DNA of 64,000 bases from an uncultured Collinsella sp. (GCA_900768265.1 CAAGCF010000036.1:62001-126000), one strand, 5' to 3'. Shown: positions 7,807 through 16,785, counted from the stretch's first letter. Program-made: numbers and translations. The notes: generated from the sequence alone by a model not told the origin.

Positions 7807-10611
7807 GTGAAACCTTCCGCCGTCCTTCGTTTGACTCTATATCGCACCCTGGCCGTCGCGCTTGCCGCGCTCGCCGTACTGAGCGCCGTCATGCCCGCCC
7901 CCGCCTTTGCCGCCGACTCCGACCAGCAGGTCAAGACGGTCCGCGTTGGCTGGCTCGTCAGCAACAAAGGCTTCCAGGAAGGCATACCGGGCGAGCGACT
8001 CTCGGGATGGGGCTACGAGTACCTCCAGACCCTCTCGTATTACACAAAGGGCTGGCAATACGAATATGTTAGCGGCACCTTCTCCGAGCTTATGGACATG
8101 CTCGAGGCAGGCGAAATCGACCTCATGCCCAACATCTCGTATTCGGCAGAACGCGAGCAGAAGCTGCTCTTTTCCTCGAACCCCGAGGGCACCGAGCGCT
8201 ACTACATCTACGCCAGGCCCGACCGCGACGACCTGGCCAAGGGTGACCCCCAGGCGCTCCAAGGCCTCACCATCGGCTGCAACTCTGGCGTTATGCAAAC
8301 TATCGTCGGCCAGCAGTGGCTCGCCGACGAAGGCGTTACCTGCACCTATAAAGAAATCGACACCGGCAGTGCCCTCTTTGAGGCGCTTGCAGACGGCGAG
8401 GTCGACGCCGTCATCATGAACGACACCATTTCGTCGCCCGATGCGTCACCCATGTTCTACGTAGGCTCGAGCGACTACTATTTTGCCGTTCCCAAAAGCC
8501 GCCCTGACCTGATGAACGACATCAACGCCGCCATGACGACCATCGCCCGCGATAACCCGCGCTATAACGAGGAAGTCAAATCGAGTTACTCGACCCAAAA
8601 CAGTGGCTCGTCATCGCTCACCGGTACCGAGACCACCTGGCTCAAAGAAAACGGCAATACCATCACGCTCGGCTATCTTAAAAACCAACTTCCCTACTGC
8701 ACGCAAAATGACGACGGCGAGATGGAAGGGTCGCTCGCCTCGCTTGCAACGACGTTGCACGACAAGTTTGGCATTACGGTCAAAACAATCGCACTCTCGA
8801 ACAACAAGCAAATGATCAAAGCCCTTTCCAACGGAACCATCGATGTCGCCCTGCCGTTGTTTCGCGACTACTGGCTCGCCGAGCAGACAGGGGTCATCCA
8901 GTCAAACTCGATGGGAACGGTTTCGCTGACCGCCATTCACAGTGGCAAAAACCTGAACAGAGACCTTAAGAACATCGCTTGTACAAAGAGCACCATCGTT
9001 AACCGTTTTGAGCTCGAAAGTCTCTTTCCGAACGCAACGGTAACCGAGTATTCGAATGACGGCGAGGTGCTCAAAGCCCTCAATGAGGGGAAGGCACGTT
9101 GCATCATTGTCCCCAGCACGCGCCTGGAAACTCTCCGCGACATCTACGACATCGAGGATTTCGAAACACAGGAACTCACCAACACGGCGCAACTATCGTG
9201 TTTAATTTCGCGCGGCAAGCCCGAGCTGCTGGGAATCATCAATAAGGGCATCGTCAATGCAGGTGAATCGCTCTCTGCAAACAGCTATTTCCCCACATCG
9301 TACTCGGCGCAAGAATCGGATGCGTTCCGACTTCTCTACCGCAACCGCATCGTCATTGCGGCAGTCGTCATCTGCATTTTGCTCACCGGCATCGTCATCC
9401 TTGTCTGGTCGCTTTACCGCGCACAGGAGGAACGGCAGAAAGCCGATGCCGCCAACGCCGCCAAAACCGCTTTCCTCACGCGCATGAGCCACGACATCCG
9501 CACGCCGCTCAACGGCATCCTGGGCCTTATCGAAATTGAGGAATTGAAAGACGGCGATATGCAAGTCGCCCGCGAAAGCCGCGCCAAGGCGCGTGTTGCC
9601 GCCAATCACCTGCTCTCGCTAATCAACGATATCCTCGAGATGGGCAAAATCGAAGACCGCAAGCTAACACTGGAACATGCTCCTTTTAACCTCAAAGAGC
9701 TCTGTGACGATGCGCTGGTGCTGTGCAAGCTCCGCGCGTCCGGTAACGGCATCACAATGCAGGACAATAGCCTGCCGTACGCCACAGGGCCATACATGAT
9801 CGGCAGTCCCACCCATATCCGACGGATCATAATCAACCTGCTAGACAACAGCATTAAGTACAACAAGCGCGGCGGCTCCGTCACCTTTAGCTCACAGACC
9901 AAGCCACTCGATGATGGGCGCGCGCTCTTTTGCTTTAGCGTTTCGGATACCGGCATTGGCATGGCTCCCGAGTTTTTAAAGCATATCTATGAGCCGTTTG
10001 CCCAAGAAGGTGACGATGCGCGCAGCAAGTTCCAAGGAACCGGCATGGGCATGCCAATCGTCAAATCGCTCATCGACATGATGGGCGGCGCGATTGAGAT
10101 TTCGAGTGAAGTTGGCGTGGGAAGTACGTTTAACGTCCAGATTCCGCTCGAGATCGACAAGAACCCTCAGGCAAAAGAACGTACGGACGAGCAGGCATAC
10201 AGTTGCTCGCTTGCAGACATGAATGTTCTTTTGGCAGAAGATAACGAGCTCAATGCCGAGATTGCCCAGGCTCTGCTCGAAAGCGAGGGCATCGTCGTAA
10301 CTCGCGCCGCCAACGGCAACGAAGCGGTCGACCTATACGTTGGCCGTCCCGCGGGTAGCTTCGATGCGATTCTAATGGACATCATGATGCCGGGCATGGA
10401 CGGCTACGAGGCAACCCGCGCGATCCGCCTGAGCGAAAAGGCCGATGCGGCCGACATCCCCATCATCGCGCTCACCGCCAACGCCTTTGCCGAAGACGCC
10501 AAGGCGGCACACGACGCCGGCATGAACGCCCATCTGCCCAAACCGCTCGACTTTAACAAGCTCAAAAACATACTCGCCTGTATCAAGAAAAACGGGGCTG
10601 TTTCGCTATAG
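7807..10611 (+). CDS. Hybrid sensor histidine kinase with two solute-binding sensor domains
   Basis: This 934-residue BvgS-like protein has a signal peptide (residues 1-36, ending PAFAAD) and two tandem SBP_bac_3 domains outside the membrane (about 40-270 and 280-510; GWLVSNKGFQEG and ITLGYLKNQLPYC). A membrane helix (about 520-543), HisKA with MSHDIRTPLNG (His562), HATPase with NLLDNSIKYN and GTGMGMPIVKSLIDMMGG, and a receiver with MDIMMPGMDGYEAT (Asp858) follow. It would sense a small extracellular solute, likely an amino acid, by a venus-flytrap mechanism. No response regulator with a DNA-binding domain is adjacent, so its output partner is elsewhere. The start is GTG at 7807; an ATG two bases upstream is out of frame. 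Confidence 0.93.
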   Translation: MKPSAVLRLTLYRTLAVALAALAVLSAVMPAPAFAADSDQQVKTVRVGWLVSNKGFQEGIPGERLSGWGYEYLQTLSYYTKGWQYEYVSGTFSELMDMLEAGEIDLMPNISYSAEREQKLLFSSNPEGTERYYIYARPDRDDLAKGDPQALQGLTIGCNSGVMQTIVGQQWLADEGVTCTYKEIDTGSALFEALADGEVDAVIMNDTISSPDASPMFYVGSSDYYFAVPKSRPDLMNDINAAMTTIARDNPRYNEEVKSSYSTQNSGSSSLTGTETTWLKENGNTITLGYLKNQLPYCTQNDDGEMEGSLASLATTLHDKFGITVKTIALSNNKQMIKALSNGTIDVALPLFRDYWLAEQTGVIQSNSMGTVSLTAIHSGKNLNRDLKNIACTKSTIVNRFELESLFPNATVTEYSNDGEVLKALNEGKARCIIVPSTRLETLRDIYDIEDFETQELTNTAQLSCLISRGKPELLGIINKGIVNAGESLSANSYFPTSYSAQESDAFRLLYRNRIVIAAVVICILLTGIVILVWSLYRAQEERQKADAANAAKTAFLTRMSHDIRTPLNGILGLIEIEELKDGDMQVARESRAKARVAANHLLSLINDILEMGKIEDRKLTLEHAPFNLKELCDDALVLCKLRASGNGITMQDNSLPYATGPYMIGSPTHIRRIIINLLDNSIKYNKRGGSVTFSSQTKPLDDGRALFCFSVSDTGIGMAPEFLKHIYEPFAQEGDDARSKFQGTGMGMPIVKSLIDMMGGAIEISSEVGVGSTFNVQIPLEIDKNPQAKERTDEQAYSCSLADMNVLLAEDNELNAEIAQALLESEGIVVTRAANGNEAVDLYVGRPAGSFDAILMDIMMPGMDGYEATRAIRLSEKADAADIPIIALTANAFAEDAKAAHDAGMNAHLPKPLDFNKLKNILACIKKNGAVSL

Positions 10612-10652
10612 TTTGTGCTCAACCACCATGCGCAGCAGAAAGGAAGCCAACG

Positions 10653-11132
10653 ATGTTTAGGCCCTTACGTCGAAAGAAACGCGCCATCACCGACGAGGAA
10701 GCGCGCGAACTGCTCGCTACCTGCAAGCGCGGCGTCTTTGCCGTCAACGGCGATGATGGCTACCCCTATGCCATTCCCGTCAACTACTTCTTCGACGCCG
10801 AGCACGACAAGATTTATTTCCATGGCGCCAAAGCCGGCCACAAGGTCGACGCACTCAAGCGCGATGACAAGATCTGCTTTACCGTTTACGGCAACGAGTG
10901 GTACAAGGACGGCGACTGGGCTCCCTACGTTATGAGTACCGTTGTCTTTGGTCGTTGTCGCCTGGTAGATGAAGCGCCCGCGTTTATCGAGGACAAAGTC
11001 CGTCAGCTCGCGCTTAAGTACTACCCTTCTGCCGAAGAAGTCGAGGAGGAGATCGCCAAAGACATAAAGGGCGTCCAACTCTACGAGATTTCGATTGAAC
11101 ATCTTTGCGGCAAGCAGATTCATGAAAAGTAG
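10653..11132 (+). CDS. Pyridoxamine 5'-phosphate oxidase-family (Nim-like) flavin protein
   Basis: This 159-residue split-barrel protein has the start pattern of the Nim-type PPOX family (MFRPLRRKKRAITDEEA) and the core strands GVFAVNGDDGYPYAIPVNY and YFHGAKAGHKVDALKRD. Relatives bind FMN or a related cofactor, and some reduce 5-nitroimidazoles. Its substrate here is unknown and resistance should not be assumed. It lies 41 bp after the hybrid kinase on the same strand and may be co-transcribed. Confidence 0.86.
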   Translation: MFRPLRRKKRAITDEEARELLATCKRGVFAVNGDDGYPYAIPVNYFFDAEHDKIYFHGAKAGHKVDALKRDDKICFTVYGNEWYKDGDWAPYVMSTVVFGRCRLVDEAPAFIEDKVRQLALKYYPSAEEVEEEIAKDIKGVQLYEISIEHLCGKQIHEK

Positions 11133-11165
11133 CGAATGCAGAAAACGCGCTCGCTACCCTCTGCG

Positions 11166-11206
11166 CCCCATGTGCCCACGCATTTTGACGGCGTGGGCAC
11201 ATGGGG
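11166..11206. terminator. Strong hairpin between convergent genes, no T-tract
   Basis: The perfect 16-bp arms CCCCATGTGCCCACGC (11166-11181) and their complement (11191-11206) enclose a 9-base loop. It sits between the convergent stops of the flavin protein (11132) and the aminotransferase (11229). Neither side has a run of T, so it may act as an RNA 3'-end stabiliser or an inefficient bidirectional terminator. Confidence 0.6.
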
Positions 11207-11228
11207 CAGCACTCGAATCGAGCGCCCC

Positions 11229-12440
11229 CTATACCCCAAAAACGTAGCGGTCCAGGCGCTCACACGCCTCCTTTACCCGCGAAAGCGGCAGTGCCAGATT
11301 CACGCGGATGTGGCAGGGCCCGTGGAACGGACGGCCGTCCTGATACCCCACGCCCACGCGCGCGCCCTCGTCGAGCAACCACTGAATATCGCGGCCATGC
11401 TCGCGACACCACTCGGTGCAGTCCAAGAACACCATATAGGTGCCTTGCGGACGCGAATAGGACACGCCCGCAAAATGCTCGTCAACGTAATCGCAGAAGA
11501 AGTCAACGTTGGCATCGATGACCTCGTTGAGCTCATCGACCCACTCGTAGCCCTGCTGCTGGTAGGCACCGATAAGCGCATGCATGGAGAGGACGTTCAT
11601 CTCGTTGTAGTGAGTCTTGTTGGACACGGCGCACACGCGGTCGCGCAGCGTCTCGTTATAGATGATGTGGTAGCTGCCGACCAGGCCCGCCAGGTTAAAC
11701 GTCTTGCTGGGCGCGTAGAGGGCAACCGTGCGCATGCGGGCATCCTCGCTCACCGACTGCGTCGGGATATGCCTGTGACCCGGCAGGATGATATCGGACC
11801 AAATCTCATCCGAGATCACCACGCAATCGTGCTGGCGATAGATGTCCATGGCACGTTCGATCTCGTCGCGCTCCCATACGCGGCCGCAGGGATTGTGCGG
11901 CGAGCAGAACACCGCGGCATGGATGTGGTTTTGGGCGAGCTTGCGCTCCATGTCCTCAAAGTCCATACGCCACACGCCTTGGTCGTCGAGCTTAAGTGGG
12001 CTGTGGACAATGCGATAGCCCGCGGCTTCGATGGACTTGGTGAAACCAATGTAGGTGGGGCTATGGATCAGTACCGCATCGCCCGGCTGGACATACGCGC
12101 GCAGCGTCGACACGACACCGCCCAGTACGCCGTTTTCGTAGCCGATATGCTCCGGCGCCAAGCCCTCAACGCCGTTGCGACGGCTCTGCCATTCGATGAT
12201 GCGGTCAAAGTACTCGTCGCGCGGATCGAAATAGCCAAACATGGGATGCTGGGCGCGCTGAATGATGTGCTCCTGAACCGTGGGCACCGTGGCAAAATTC
12301 ATGTCCGCCACCCACATGGGGATGCGGTCAAAGCCCTCGTCGGGTGCGTTCGGAGCCATACCGGGCATCTCACCCCAAGAGTCAACAGCGATGGCGTCCA
12401 TGCCGTGGCGGTCGATAAGCGAGGTAAAGTCGTATTTCAT
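11229..12440 (-). CDS. PatB/MalY-type PLP aminotransferase (C-S lyase)
   Basis: This 403-residue fold-type I PLP enzyme shows PMWVADMNF near the N-terminus, FCSPHNPCGRVW, ISDEIWSDI and the Schiff-base lysine in YAPSKTFNLAGL, all typical of the MalY/PatB family. Members cleave cystathionine and cysteine conjugates by beta-elimination, giving pyruvate, ammonia and a thiol; some act as regulators. The start at 12440 has GGGAG upstream. It is a single minus-strand gene, and its 3' end is next to a convergent hairpin. Confidence 0.88.
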   Translation of the reverse strand: MKYDFTSLIDRHGMDAIAVDSWGEMPGMAPNAPDEGFDRIPMWVADMNFATVPTVQEHIIQRAQHPMFGYFDPRDEYFDRIIEWQSRRNGVEGLAPEHIGYENGVLGGVVSTLRAYVQPGDAVLIHSPTYIGFTKSIEAAGYRIVHSPLKLDDQGVWRMDFEDMERKLAQNHIHAAVFCSPHNPCGRVWERDEIERAMDIYRQHDCVVISDEIWSDIILPGHRHIPTQSVSEDARMRTVALYAPSKTFNLAGLVGSYHIIYNETLRDRVCAVSNKTHYNEMNVLSMHALIGAYQQQGYEWVDELNEVIDANVDFFCDYVDEHFAGVSYSRPQGTYMVFLDCTEWCREHGRDIQWLLDEGARVGVGYQDGRPFHGPCHIRVNLALPLSRVKEACERLDRYVFGV

Positions 12441-12551
12441 GCTGAGCTCCCGTGCAAAGCGGATTGTTTTGGTAGGCGTTATTGTCCACCAGCGCGGGCG
12501 GTTTTGCACGGGTTTTGGCGTTGAATTTGACGGGTGCGGGCGAATGGCTGG

Positions 12552-13289
12552 TTAGTCTTGCGCGTCGGTGATGGCGGTTATTGTCAACCTGGTTCCGTCG
12601 ACCGTAAACGATATGTCGAGCCCAGCGTAAGCCAAATGGTAAATGCGGTTTGGCTCGTGCTTGCTGCCCGCGCGGCGCGGATCCTGGTGAAGAACCTCAA
12701 CCAAGCCGGGGAGCTTTGCAGGCGGGACCATATCATGCAGCGCCTGCGGAAACTCGACGTCGAGCTCTTGCCACGGAGCATCCTCAATCCAGCCGCCGGT
12801 CGCATCCGAGTGGCAGTCCGCAAACGGAATGTAGGGCTTAATGTCGTAGATGGGCGTGCCGTCGCGCAGGTCGGCCCCCAGCACATGAATGATGGGACCA
12901 TCGTCGGTGAGCTCAACACGATCGAGCTTGACGCAGGTGAGCCCGATGGGATTAGGGCGAAACGGACTGCGCGTGGCAAATACGCCCACGCGCTCGGCTC
13001 CACCCAGACGCGGCGGGCGCACGGTTTTCGACCATTTTGCGTTGGTGCCGGACCTGTCCTGCGTCTTGGCATCGACTGCTATGTCCTGAGCCGTGCCGCC
13101 GGGCGTGCCGTTTTCGAAGCGCCAGAGCAGCCATAGGTGAGAGAAGGAGTCCAGGCCCTCAACCGCTGCATTGGAGGCAAATTCCGGCTCAAAGACAATG
13201 CGCCCCTGCAGGTGAGGCGCCAAAAAGCTGTTGCGCGGGATGCCGAACTTCTGCGGCAGATCGGTATGTATGTGTGCAATAGGTTCCAT
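12552..13289 (-). CDS. trmO: tRNA (N6-threonylcarbamoyladenosine37-N6)-methyltransferase
   Basis: This protein of about 245 residues belongs to the TsaA/YaeB/TrmO family, which methylates t6A37 in ANN-decoding tRNAs with SAM. The diagnostic motif ATRSPFRPNPIGLTCVKLD and the LWLLWRF and VLGADLRDGTPIYDIKPY segments are present. A C-terminal extension (SKHEPNRIYHLAYAGLDI) is typical of the bacterial form. Two close starts are possible, ATG at 13289 and ATG at 13298; neither has a strong ribosome site. The first gives MEPIAHIHTDLPQKFG. Confidence 0.87.
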   Translation of the reverse strand: MEPIAHIHTDLPQKFGIPRNSFLAPHLQGRIVFEPEFASNAAVEGLDSFSHLWLLWRFENGTPGGTAQDIAVDAKTQDRSGTNAKWSKTVRPPRLGGAERVGVFATRSPFRPNPIGLTCVKLDRVELTDDGPIIHVLGADLRDGTPIYDIKPYIPFADCHSDATGGWIEDAPWQELDVEFPQALHDMVPPAKLPGLVEVLHQDPRRAGSKHEPNRIYHLAYAGLDISFTVDGTRLTITAITDAQD

Positions 13290-13430
13290 GCCGGTCATTG
13301 TACGGCATGAAGGTGTGGGGCGTCGTGCGCAATTCTTTGTCGCGGTCCCCCGTCGTGCAACCAACGGTTGCTTGGAAGGGCGTCTGCCGCCGCGTATGCT
13401 TAAGCCATCAACCAGCAGAAAGGAGCCGTT

Positions 13431-14258
13431 ATGGCCTTCGCAGAAAAGCTCATTGCTGTCCGTCGCGCCCATCACCTTACCCAAGAGCAGCTCGCCGCCA
13501 AGCTCTTCGTCACACGCCAAGCCGTCAGCCGTTGGGAGCGCGGCGAGGTTACACCGGGCATCGACATGATGAAGCTCATTGCCGCCGTGACCGGCGAGCC
13601 ACTGTCTCATCTGCTCGAAATGCCCGAGCACTATTGTCAGAGCTGCGGCATGATACTCACGCCCGACGACTGCGGTACCGATGCTCACGGCGCCACGACC
13701 GACCATTACTGCAAGTGGTGCTACGACCACGGCAAGTACACCTACGAGACCACGATGGAGGCAATGATCGAGGACTGCGCTCCGCGTCTGGCGCAAAACA
13801 CCGGCATGTCGCTCGACGAAGCCGTCTCGCTCATGGGCGCCGTGCTGCCGCAACTGGAGCGCTGGCGCACCGTGCAGGAAAACGAGGAACGCTACGGTGC
13901 CGAGGCGCGGGCGCGCTATGGCGACGAGGCCGTCGATGCAGCAAACGAGGCACTGCTGGACATGGACCCCGAGACATGGAACGACATGAAGGAACTTGAA
14001 CGCGCTATTCTGGGCCAGCTCTCGATCGCCATGGGCGACGGCGAACCGGATGGAAGCGAGGCGCGCAAGCTTGTCGCAATGCACCGTCGATGGATTGGCC
14101 TTAACTGGGGACACGAGCCCCAAGACGAGGCGTATCTGGGGCTCGCCCACGGCTATCTTGCCGATCAGCGCTTTATCGACTACTACGACAAGCCCTGCGG
14201 CGCCGGCGCCACGGCGTTTCTGGTCCATGCCATCGAATCATCAATGGATCGCGCATAG
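13431..14258 (+). CDS. XRE HTH - zinc ribbon - TipAS three-domain regulator
   Basis: This 275-residue protein combines three modules. The first is an N-terminal XRE helix-turn-helix (residues 5-60: LTQEQLAAKLFVTRQAVSRW). The second is a four-cysteine ribbon (Cys69, Cys72, Cys94, Cys97; CQSCGM and YCKWCY) of the 'putative zinc ribbon' type. The third (about 110-275) resembles the TipAS antibiotic-recognition domain, seen in NEERYGAEARARYGDEAVD, PETWND and LADQRFIDYYDKPCGAGAT. TipAS in TipAL-type MerR regulators binds thiopeptides and similar molecules. Here the DNA-binding part is XRE instead. GAAAGGAG precedes the ATG. A glutaredoxin gene follows after 51 bp. Confidence 0.82.
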   Translation: MAFAEKLIAVRRAHHLTQEQLAAKLFVTRQAVSRWERGEVTPGIDMMKLIAAVTGEPLSHLLEMPEHYCQSCGMILTPDDCGTDAHGATTDHYCKWCYDHGKYTYETTMEAMIEDCAPRLAQNTGMSLDEAVSLMGAVLPQLERWRTVQENEERYGAEARARYGDEAVDAANEALLDMDPETWNDMKELERAILGQLSIAMGDGEPDGSEARKLVAMHRRWIGLNWGHEPQDEAYLGLAHGYLADQRFIDYYDKPCGAGATAFLVHAIESSMDRA

Positions 14259-14309
14259 ACTGCGGCGACTTTGGGTATCTCAACCGAAACCTCAACCGAT
14301 TGGAGACCT

Positions 14310-14555
14310 ATGGCTACTGATCACAAGCTCGAGCTGTACGTTATGACCGGCTGCCCGTATTGCATAAAGGTCAAGCGCTTTTTGGCCGATAACGGCGTGA
14401 CCATTCCCGAGCGCAACATCTCGACCGACCCCGATGCCGAGCAGACGCTCATCGCCGTCGGCGGAAAACGCCAGGTTCCTTGCCTGTTCATCGACGGAAA
14501 GCCGCTCTACGAATCGAGCGACATCATCACGTGGGTACAGGAGAACCTGCTCTAG
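14310..14555 (+). CDS. Glutaredoxin-like protein
   Basis: This 81-residue thioredoxin-fold protein has the dithiol active site CPYC (Cys15, Cys18), the cis-proline region RQVPCLFIDG and a C-terminal helix. It probably reduces disulfides or ribonucleotide reductase-type partners in the cytoplasm. An extra Cys follows the cis-Pro (VPC). TGGAGA at 14301-14306 supports ATG 14310 over an upstream in-frame ATG. It is close behind the XRE-TipAS regulator, so the two may be one transcript. Confidence 0.88.
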   Translation: MATDHKLELYVMTGCPYCIKVKRFLADNGVTIPERNISTDPDAEQTLIAVGGKRQVPCLFIDGKPLYESSDIITWVQENLL

Positions 14556-14556
14556 C

Positions 14557-14680
14557 ACTCATTGGGGACGTACTTAAATGAGTAGTTCCGTGGGTCCCTC
14601 ACAACCGCTCATTGGGGACGCACTTAAATGAGTAGTCGTTTAAGAACGTCCCCAACGACTAAGAACGTCCCCAACGACTA
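14557..14680. repeat. Composite of dispersed repeats, GGGGACGTTCTT family (copy 2)
   Basis: Two copies of CTCATTGGGGACGYACTTA plus AATGAG lie at 14558-14585 and 14608-14635, each with CTCATT/AATGAG ends. They are followed by two tandem copies of AAGAACGTCCCCAACGACT (14642-14660, 14661-14679). The last pair matches the right arm of the repeats at 7601 and 18954. The block fills the gap between the convergent glutaredoxin and radical-SAM genes. Confidence 0.85.
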
Positions 14681-14698
14681 CCCGATGACACGGCAATC

Positions 14699-15745
14699 CT
14701 ATTCCTCGATCTCTTTCCAGCACTGAGGATCGGCTTCGTACATATCGCCTGCGTAGCCATACGTCACAGCGGGGCAGCCGCGGCACCAGCCAAAAAGTTC
14801 GCATTTGGAGCACTTCTTGAACTTTTTAAAGTCGCGCTTTGCTTCCATCTGCGGCGAAAAGAAAAGTTCCTCGAATGAGTTCTCGGCAACGTTACCCACT
14901 TTGCTCTCCATGCGACGACATGCATAGACGTCGCCCGTAGGCAGCACCGTCATATGGCCCGTACCGCAATGGCAGCCGTCGTAGATCATGCCGGGCTTGG
15001 CGCTCTTGGGGATGGTGAATTTGCCCTGCTCCCACAAAAGAAGCGTCCATAGGTGATCTTTGAGCTGGAAGAACGTTTTGCAGCCCGCAGCCTGATGAAA
15101 CTCCATGCGCTCTTGCGCAGCCAGCAGCACGTCGCGATATTCCAGCGGCTCCAGATGGAACTCATCGCGCTTTTGGCCCGAGGTGGGACAGTATCGTCCA
15201 AAAGCGAACACGTCGACTTCGAGGCTTGCCACAAGGTCAATGAGCTGCGGCAGCTCGGCGGCATTCATGCTCGAAACCGTGTTCATAACGGCAACCCAGA
15301 TACCAGCGCGCTTAAGACACCCAATCGCACGCAAGGTCTCGGCAAACGAACCAGGCTTACGGAAGTAATCGTGCGTTTTCTCGAGTCCATCGAGCGAAAG
15401 CTGGTATTTGCGGCACCCCAACTCTTTCATGCGGGCGCAAACCTCGTCGGTCAGATGGAACGGATTGCCCATTACGCACCACATAAAACCCCGCTCGTGC
15501 AAAAGCTCGGCAAGGTGCCAAAAATCGGGATGAAGAATAGGGTCACCGCCCGTAACGTAAAAGTACGGCTGACGACCGATGCGCTCACAGAGGGCCTGGG
15601 CCTGATCGACGACCTCGACCATCTGCTCCCACGGCATGCGCTTAAAACCAGCGCAGGCACCGTTGGCGAAGATATAGCAATGTTTGCAACGCTGATCGCA
15701 TTCATCCGTAATATGCCACTGGTAGGCAAACGCAGGCTTTTGCAT
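14699..15745 (-). CDS. Radical SAM/SPASM peptide maturase, ACGX system
   Basis: This 348-residue enzyme has the radical-SAM cluster CDQRCKHC (Cys16, Cys20, Cys23), a YVTGGDP motif and a C-terminal SPASM domain rich in Cys (CHCGTG, YACRRMES, CSKCELFGWCRGCP) for auxiliary 4Fe-4S clusters. SPASM enzymes of this length modify ribosomal peptides, often forming thioether or C-C links. The start at 15745 has AGGGAG upstream; an in-frame extension to 15772 has only non-ATG starts. It is the third gene behind a Cys-Gly repeat peptide and an FMN-barrel/ferredoxin protein. That match to the 'ACGX system' named in TIGRFAMs is from memory. Confidence 0.88.
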   Translation of the reverse strand: MQKPAFAYQWHITDECDQRCKHCYIFANGACAGFKRMPWEQMVEVVDQAQALCERIGRQPYFYVTGGDPILHPDFWHLAELLHERGFMWCVMGNPFHLTDEVCARMKELGCRKYQLSLDGLEKTHDYFRKPGSFAETLRAIGCLKRAGIWVAVMNTVSSMNAAELPQLIDLVASLEVDVFAFGRYCPTSGQKRDEFHLEPLEYRDVLLAAQERMEFHQAAGCKTFFQLKDHLWTLLLWEQGKFTIPKSAKPGMIYDGCHCGTGHMTVLPTGDVYACRRMESKVGNVAENSFEELFFSPQMEAKRDFKKFKKCSKCELFGWCRGCPAVTYGYAGDMYEADPQCWKEIEE

Positions 15746-15790
15746 CGTGGGGCTCCCTTGGTCGATGTTCAAACTGATGATGGTATTTGG

Positions 15791-16411
15791 CTACAGGCGC
15801 TCAACGGCGCCGACGGAGCAATTCTCTTCACAGGCACCACAGCGCAAGCAGTGCTCAGGCTCTATGCGATACGAGTCACCCGGCTCGATGCACTTCTGCG
15901 GACAGTGCTCAAGACAGGTACCGCAACCGATACACGCATCGGAATCAATGTGAAAACCCTTAACGGGCGCGGGTGCCATGTCCTCGTCTAGGGTAAAGAC
16001 GGCGCGCTCAATAGGACGGACCCCTAGGTTAAAGTAGTCGAGCACGATGTTTTCAACCTTAAAGATAATGTTGATATCACGCGTATCACCGGGATAAACG
16101 TTGGCAAGATACGGCTGCTCGGCATAAATAACGTCACGCCAGTAAACTTGCTCGGAATCCAAGGCGGGAGTGGCAACGCCGGACATGCGGATCATTTCGT
16201 TAAACCGCGTGTGGACGAGCGTTTGGACACGCCCATCGGCCATAAGCTGGCGGGCCATCTCTTTGCCGCGCGCCGTGAGGAAGTAGATAGCGCGGGACTC
16301 GTAATGCACAGCGCTCACGCAGCGAATTTGCGGCGCGCCATTTTCGTCCACAGTCGCCAGCGAGAGCGTCCCGGCAAGCTGCATCTTTTTGAGGCAAGTC
16401 TGAGCATCCAT
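15791..16411 (-). CDS. PPOX-type flavin barrel fused to 2[4Fe-4S] ferredoxin (ACGX locus)
   Basis: This 206-residue fusion has an N-terminal FMN-binding split barrel (about residues 1-145: AGTLSLATVDENGAPQIR, AIYFLTARGKEMARQL). It is joined to two C-terminal cluster motifs, CIGCGTCLEHCPQKC and CLRCGACEENCSVGA. It could carry electrons from a reduced flavin to the radical-SAM enzyme's clusters, or reduce the peptide. It lies between the peptide gene (24-bp gap) and the maturase (45-bp gap), all on the minus strand. The upstream ribosome site is weak, so coupling to the peptide gene is likely. Confidence 0.85.
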   Translation of the reverse strand: MDAQTCLKKMQLAGTLSLATVDENGAPQIRCVSAVHYESRAIYFLTARGKEMARQLMADGRVQTLVHTRFNEMIRMSGVATPALDSEQVYWRDVIYAEQPYLANVYPGDTRDINIIFKVENIVLDYFNLGVRPIERAVFTLDEDMAPAPVKGFHIDSDACIGCGTCLEHCPQKCIEPGDSYRIEPEHCLRCGACEENCSVGAVERL

Positions 16412-16435
16412 TATGAGTCCCGCACCTGCGATTGC

Positions 16436-16648
16436 TTACTGAGCGTCCGCAGCGCCGCAAGCGGTGCCGCAAGCCGGAGCGGCCTTGGGATCAGCGGAGC
16501 CGCAAGCAGGGGCGGCAGCAGGATCGGCAGAGCCGCAAGCGGTGCCGCAGGCCGGAGCGGCCTTGGGATCGGCGGAGCCGCAGGCAGGGGCGGGATCGGC
16601 GGTACCGCAAGAAGCGAAGGCGGCAACGTTCTCGAGATTCTCGGACAT
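16436..16648 (-). CDS. ACGX-repeat precursor peptide
   Basis: This 70-residue peptide starts MSENLENVAAFAS and carries seven Cys-Gly pairs (Cys14, 23, 34, 38, 49, 60, 64), mostly as Ala-Cys-Gly-Ser/Thr. The 18-residue block starting ACGSADPKAAP is repeated exactly at residues 22-39 and 48-65, a 26-residue period. It is rich in Ala, Asp-Pro and Lys-Ala-Ala-Pro linkers and has no hydrophobic signal peptide. AAAGGAA precedes ATG 16648. It is the probable substrate of the radical-SAM enzyme downstream. The acidic N-terminal 12 residues may be the leader. No transporter or protease is adjacent. Confidence 0.88.
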   Translation of the reverse strand: MSENLENVAAFASCGTADPAPACGSADPKAAPACGTACGSADPAAAPACGSADPKAAPACGTACGAADAQ

Positions 16649-16767
16649 GGCAATTCCTTTCGATTGGGGGCGGCTGGGCGAAGCCGCCCGGACGTAGACG
16701 CTTTTGCGCCTAAGCACATCATGCGAGGAATGCACCCCACCCAAAAGAAGGCACTAATCTATTAGCC

Positions 16768-16785
16768 AGTTACCAAAAAGTAAGT
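16768..16785. promoter_or_regulatory. Possible HxlR operator
   Basis: The imperfect palindrome AGTTAC-CAAAAA-GTAAGT lies in the 198-bp divergent region between the ACGX peptide and the HxlR gene, 62 bp before the regulator start. HxlR proteins commonly bind short A/T-rich dyads of the TTAC/GTAA type. Binding here is inferred from position only. Confidence 0.45.

Noticed and set aside
10653..11132. Nitroimidazole-resistance gene
   Set aside because: The fold matches the Nim-like PPOX family, but many members have no resistance role, so only the family is assigned.
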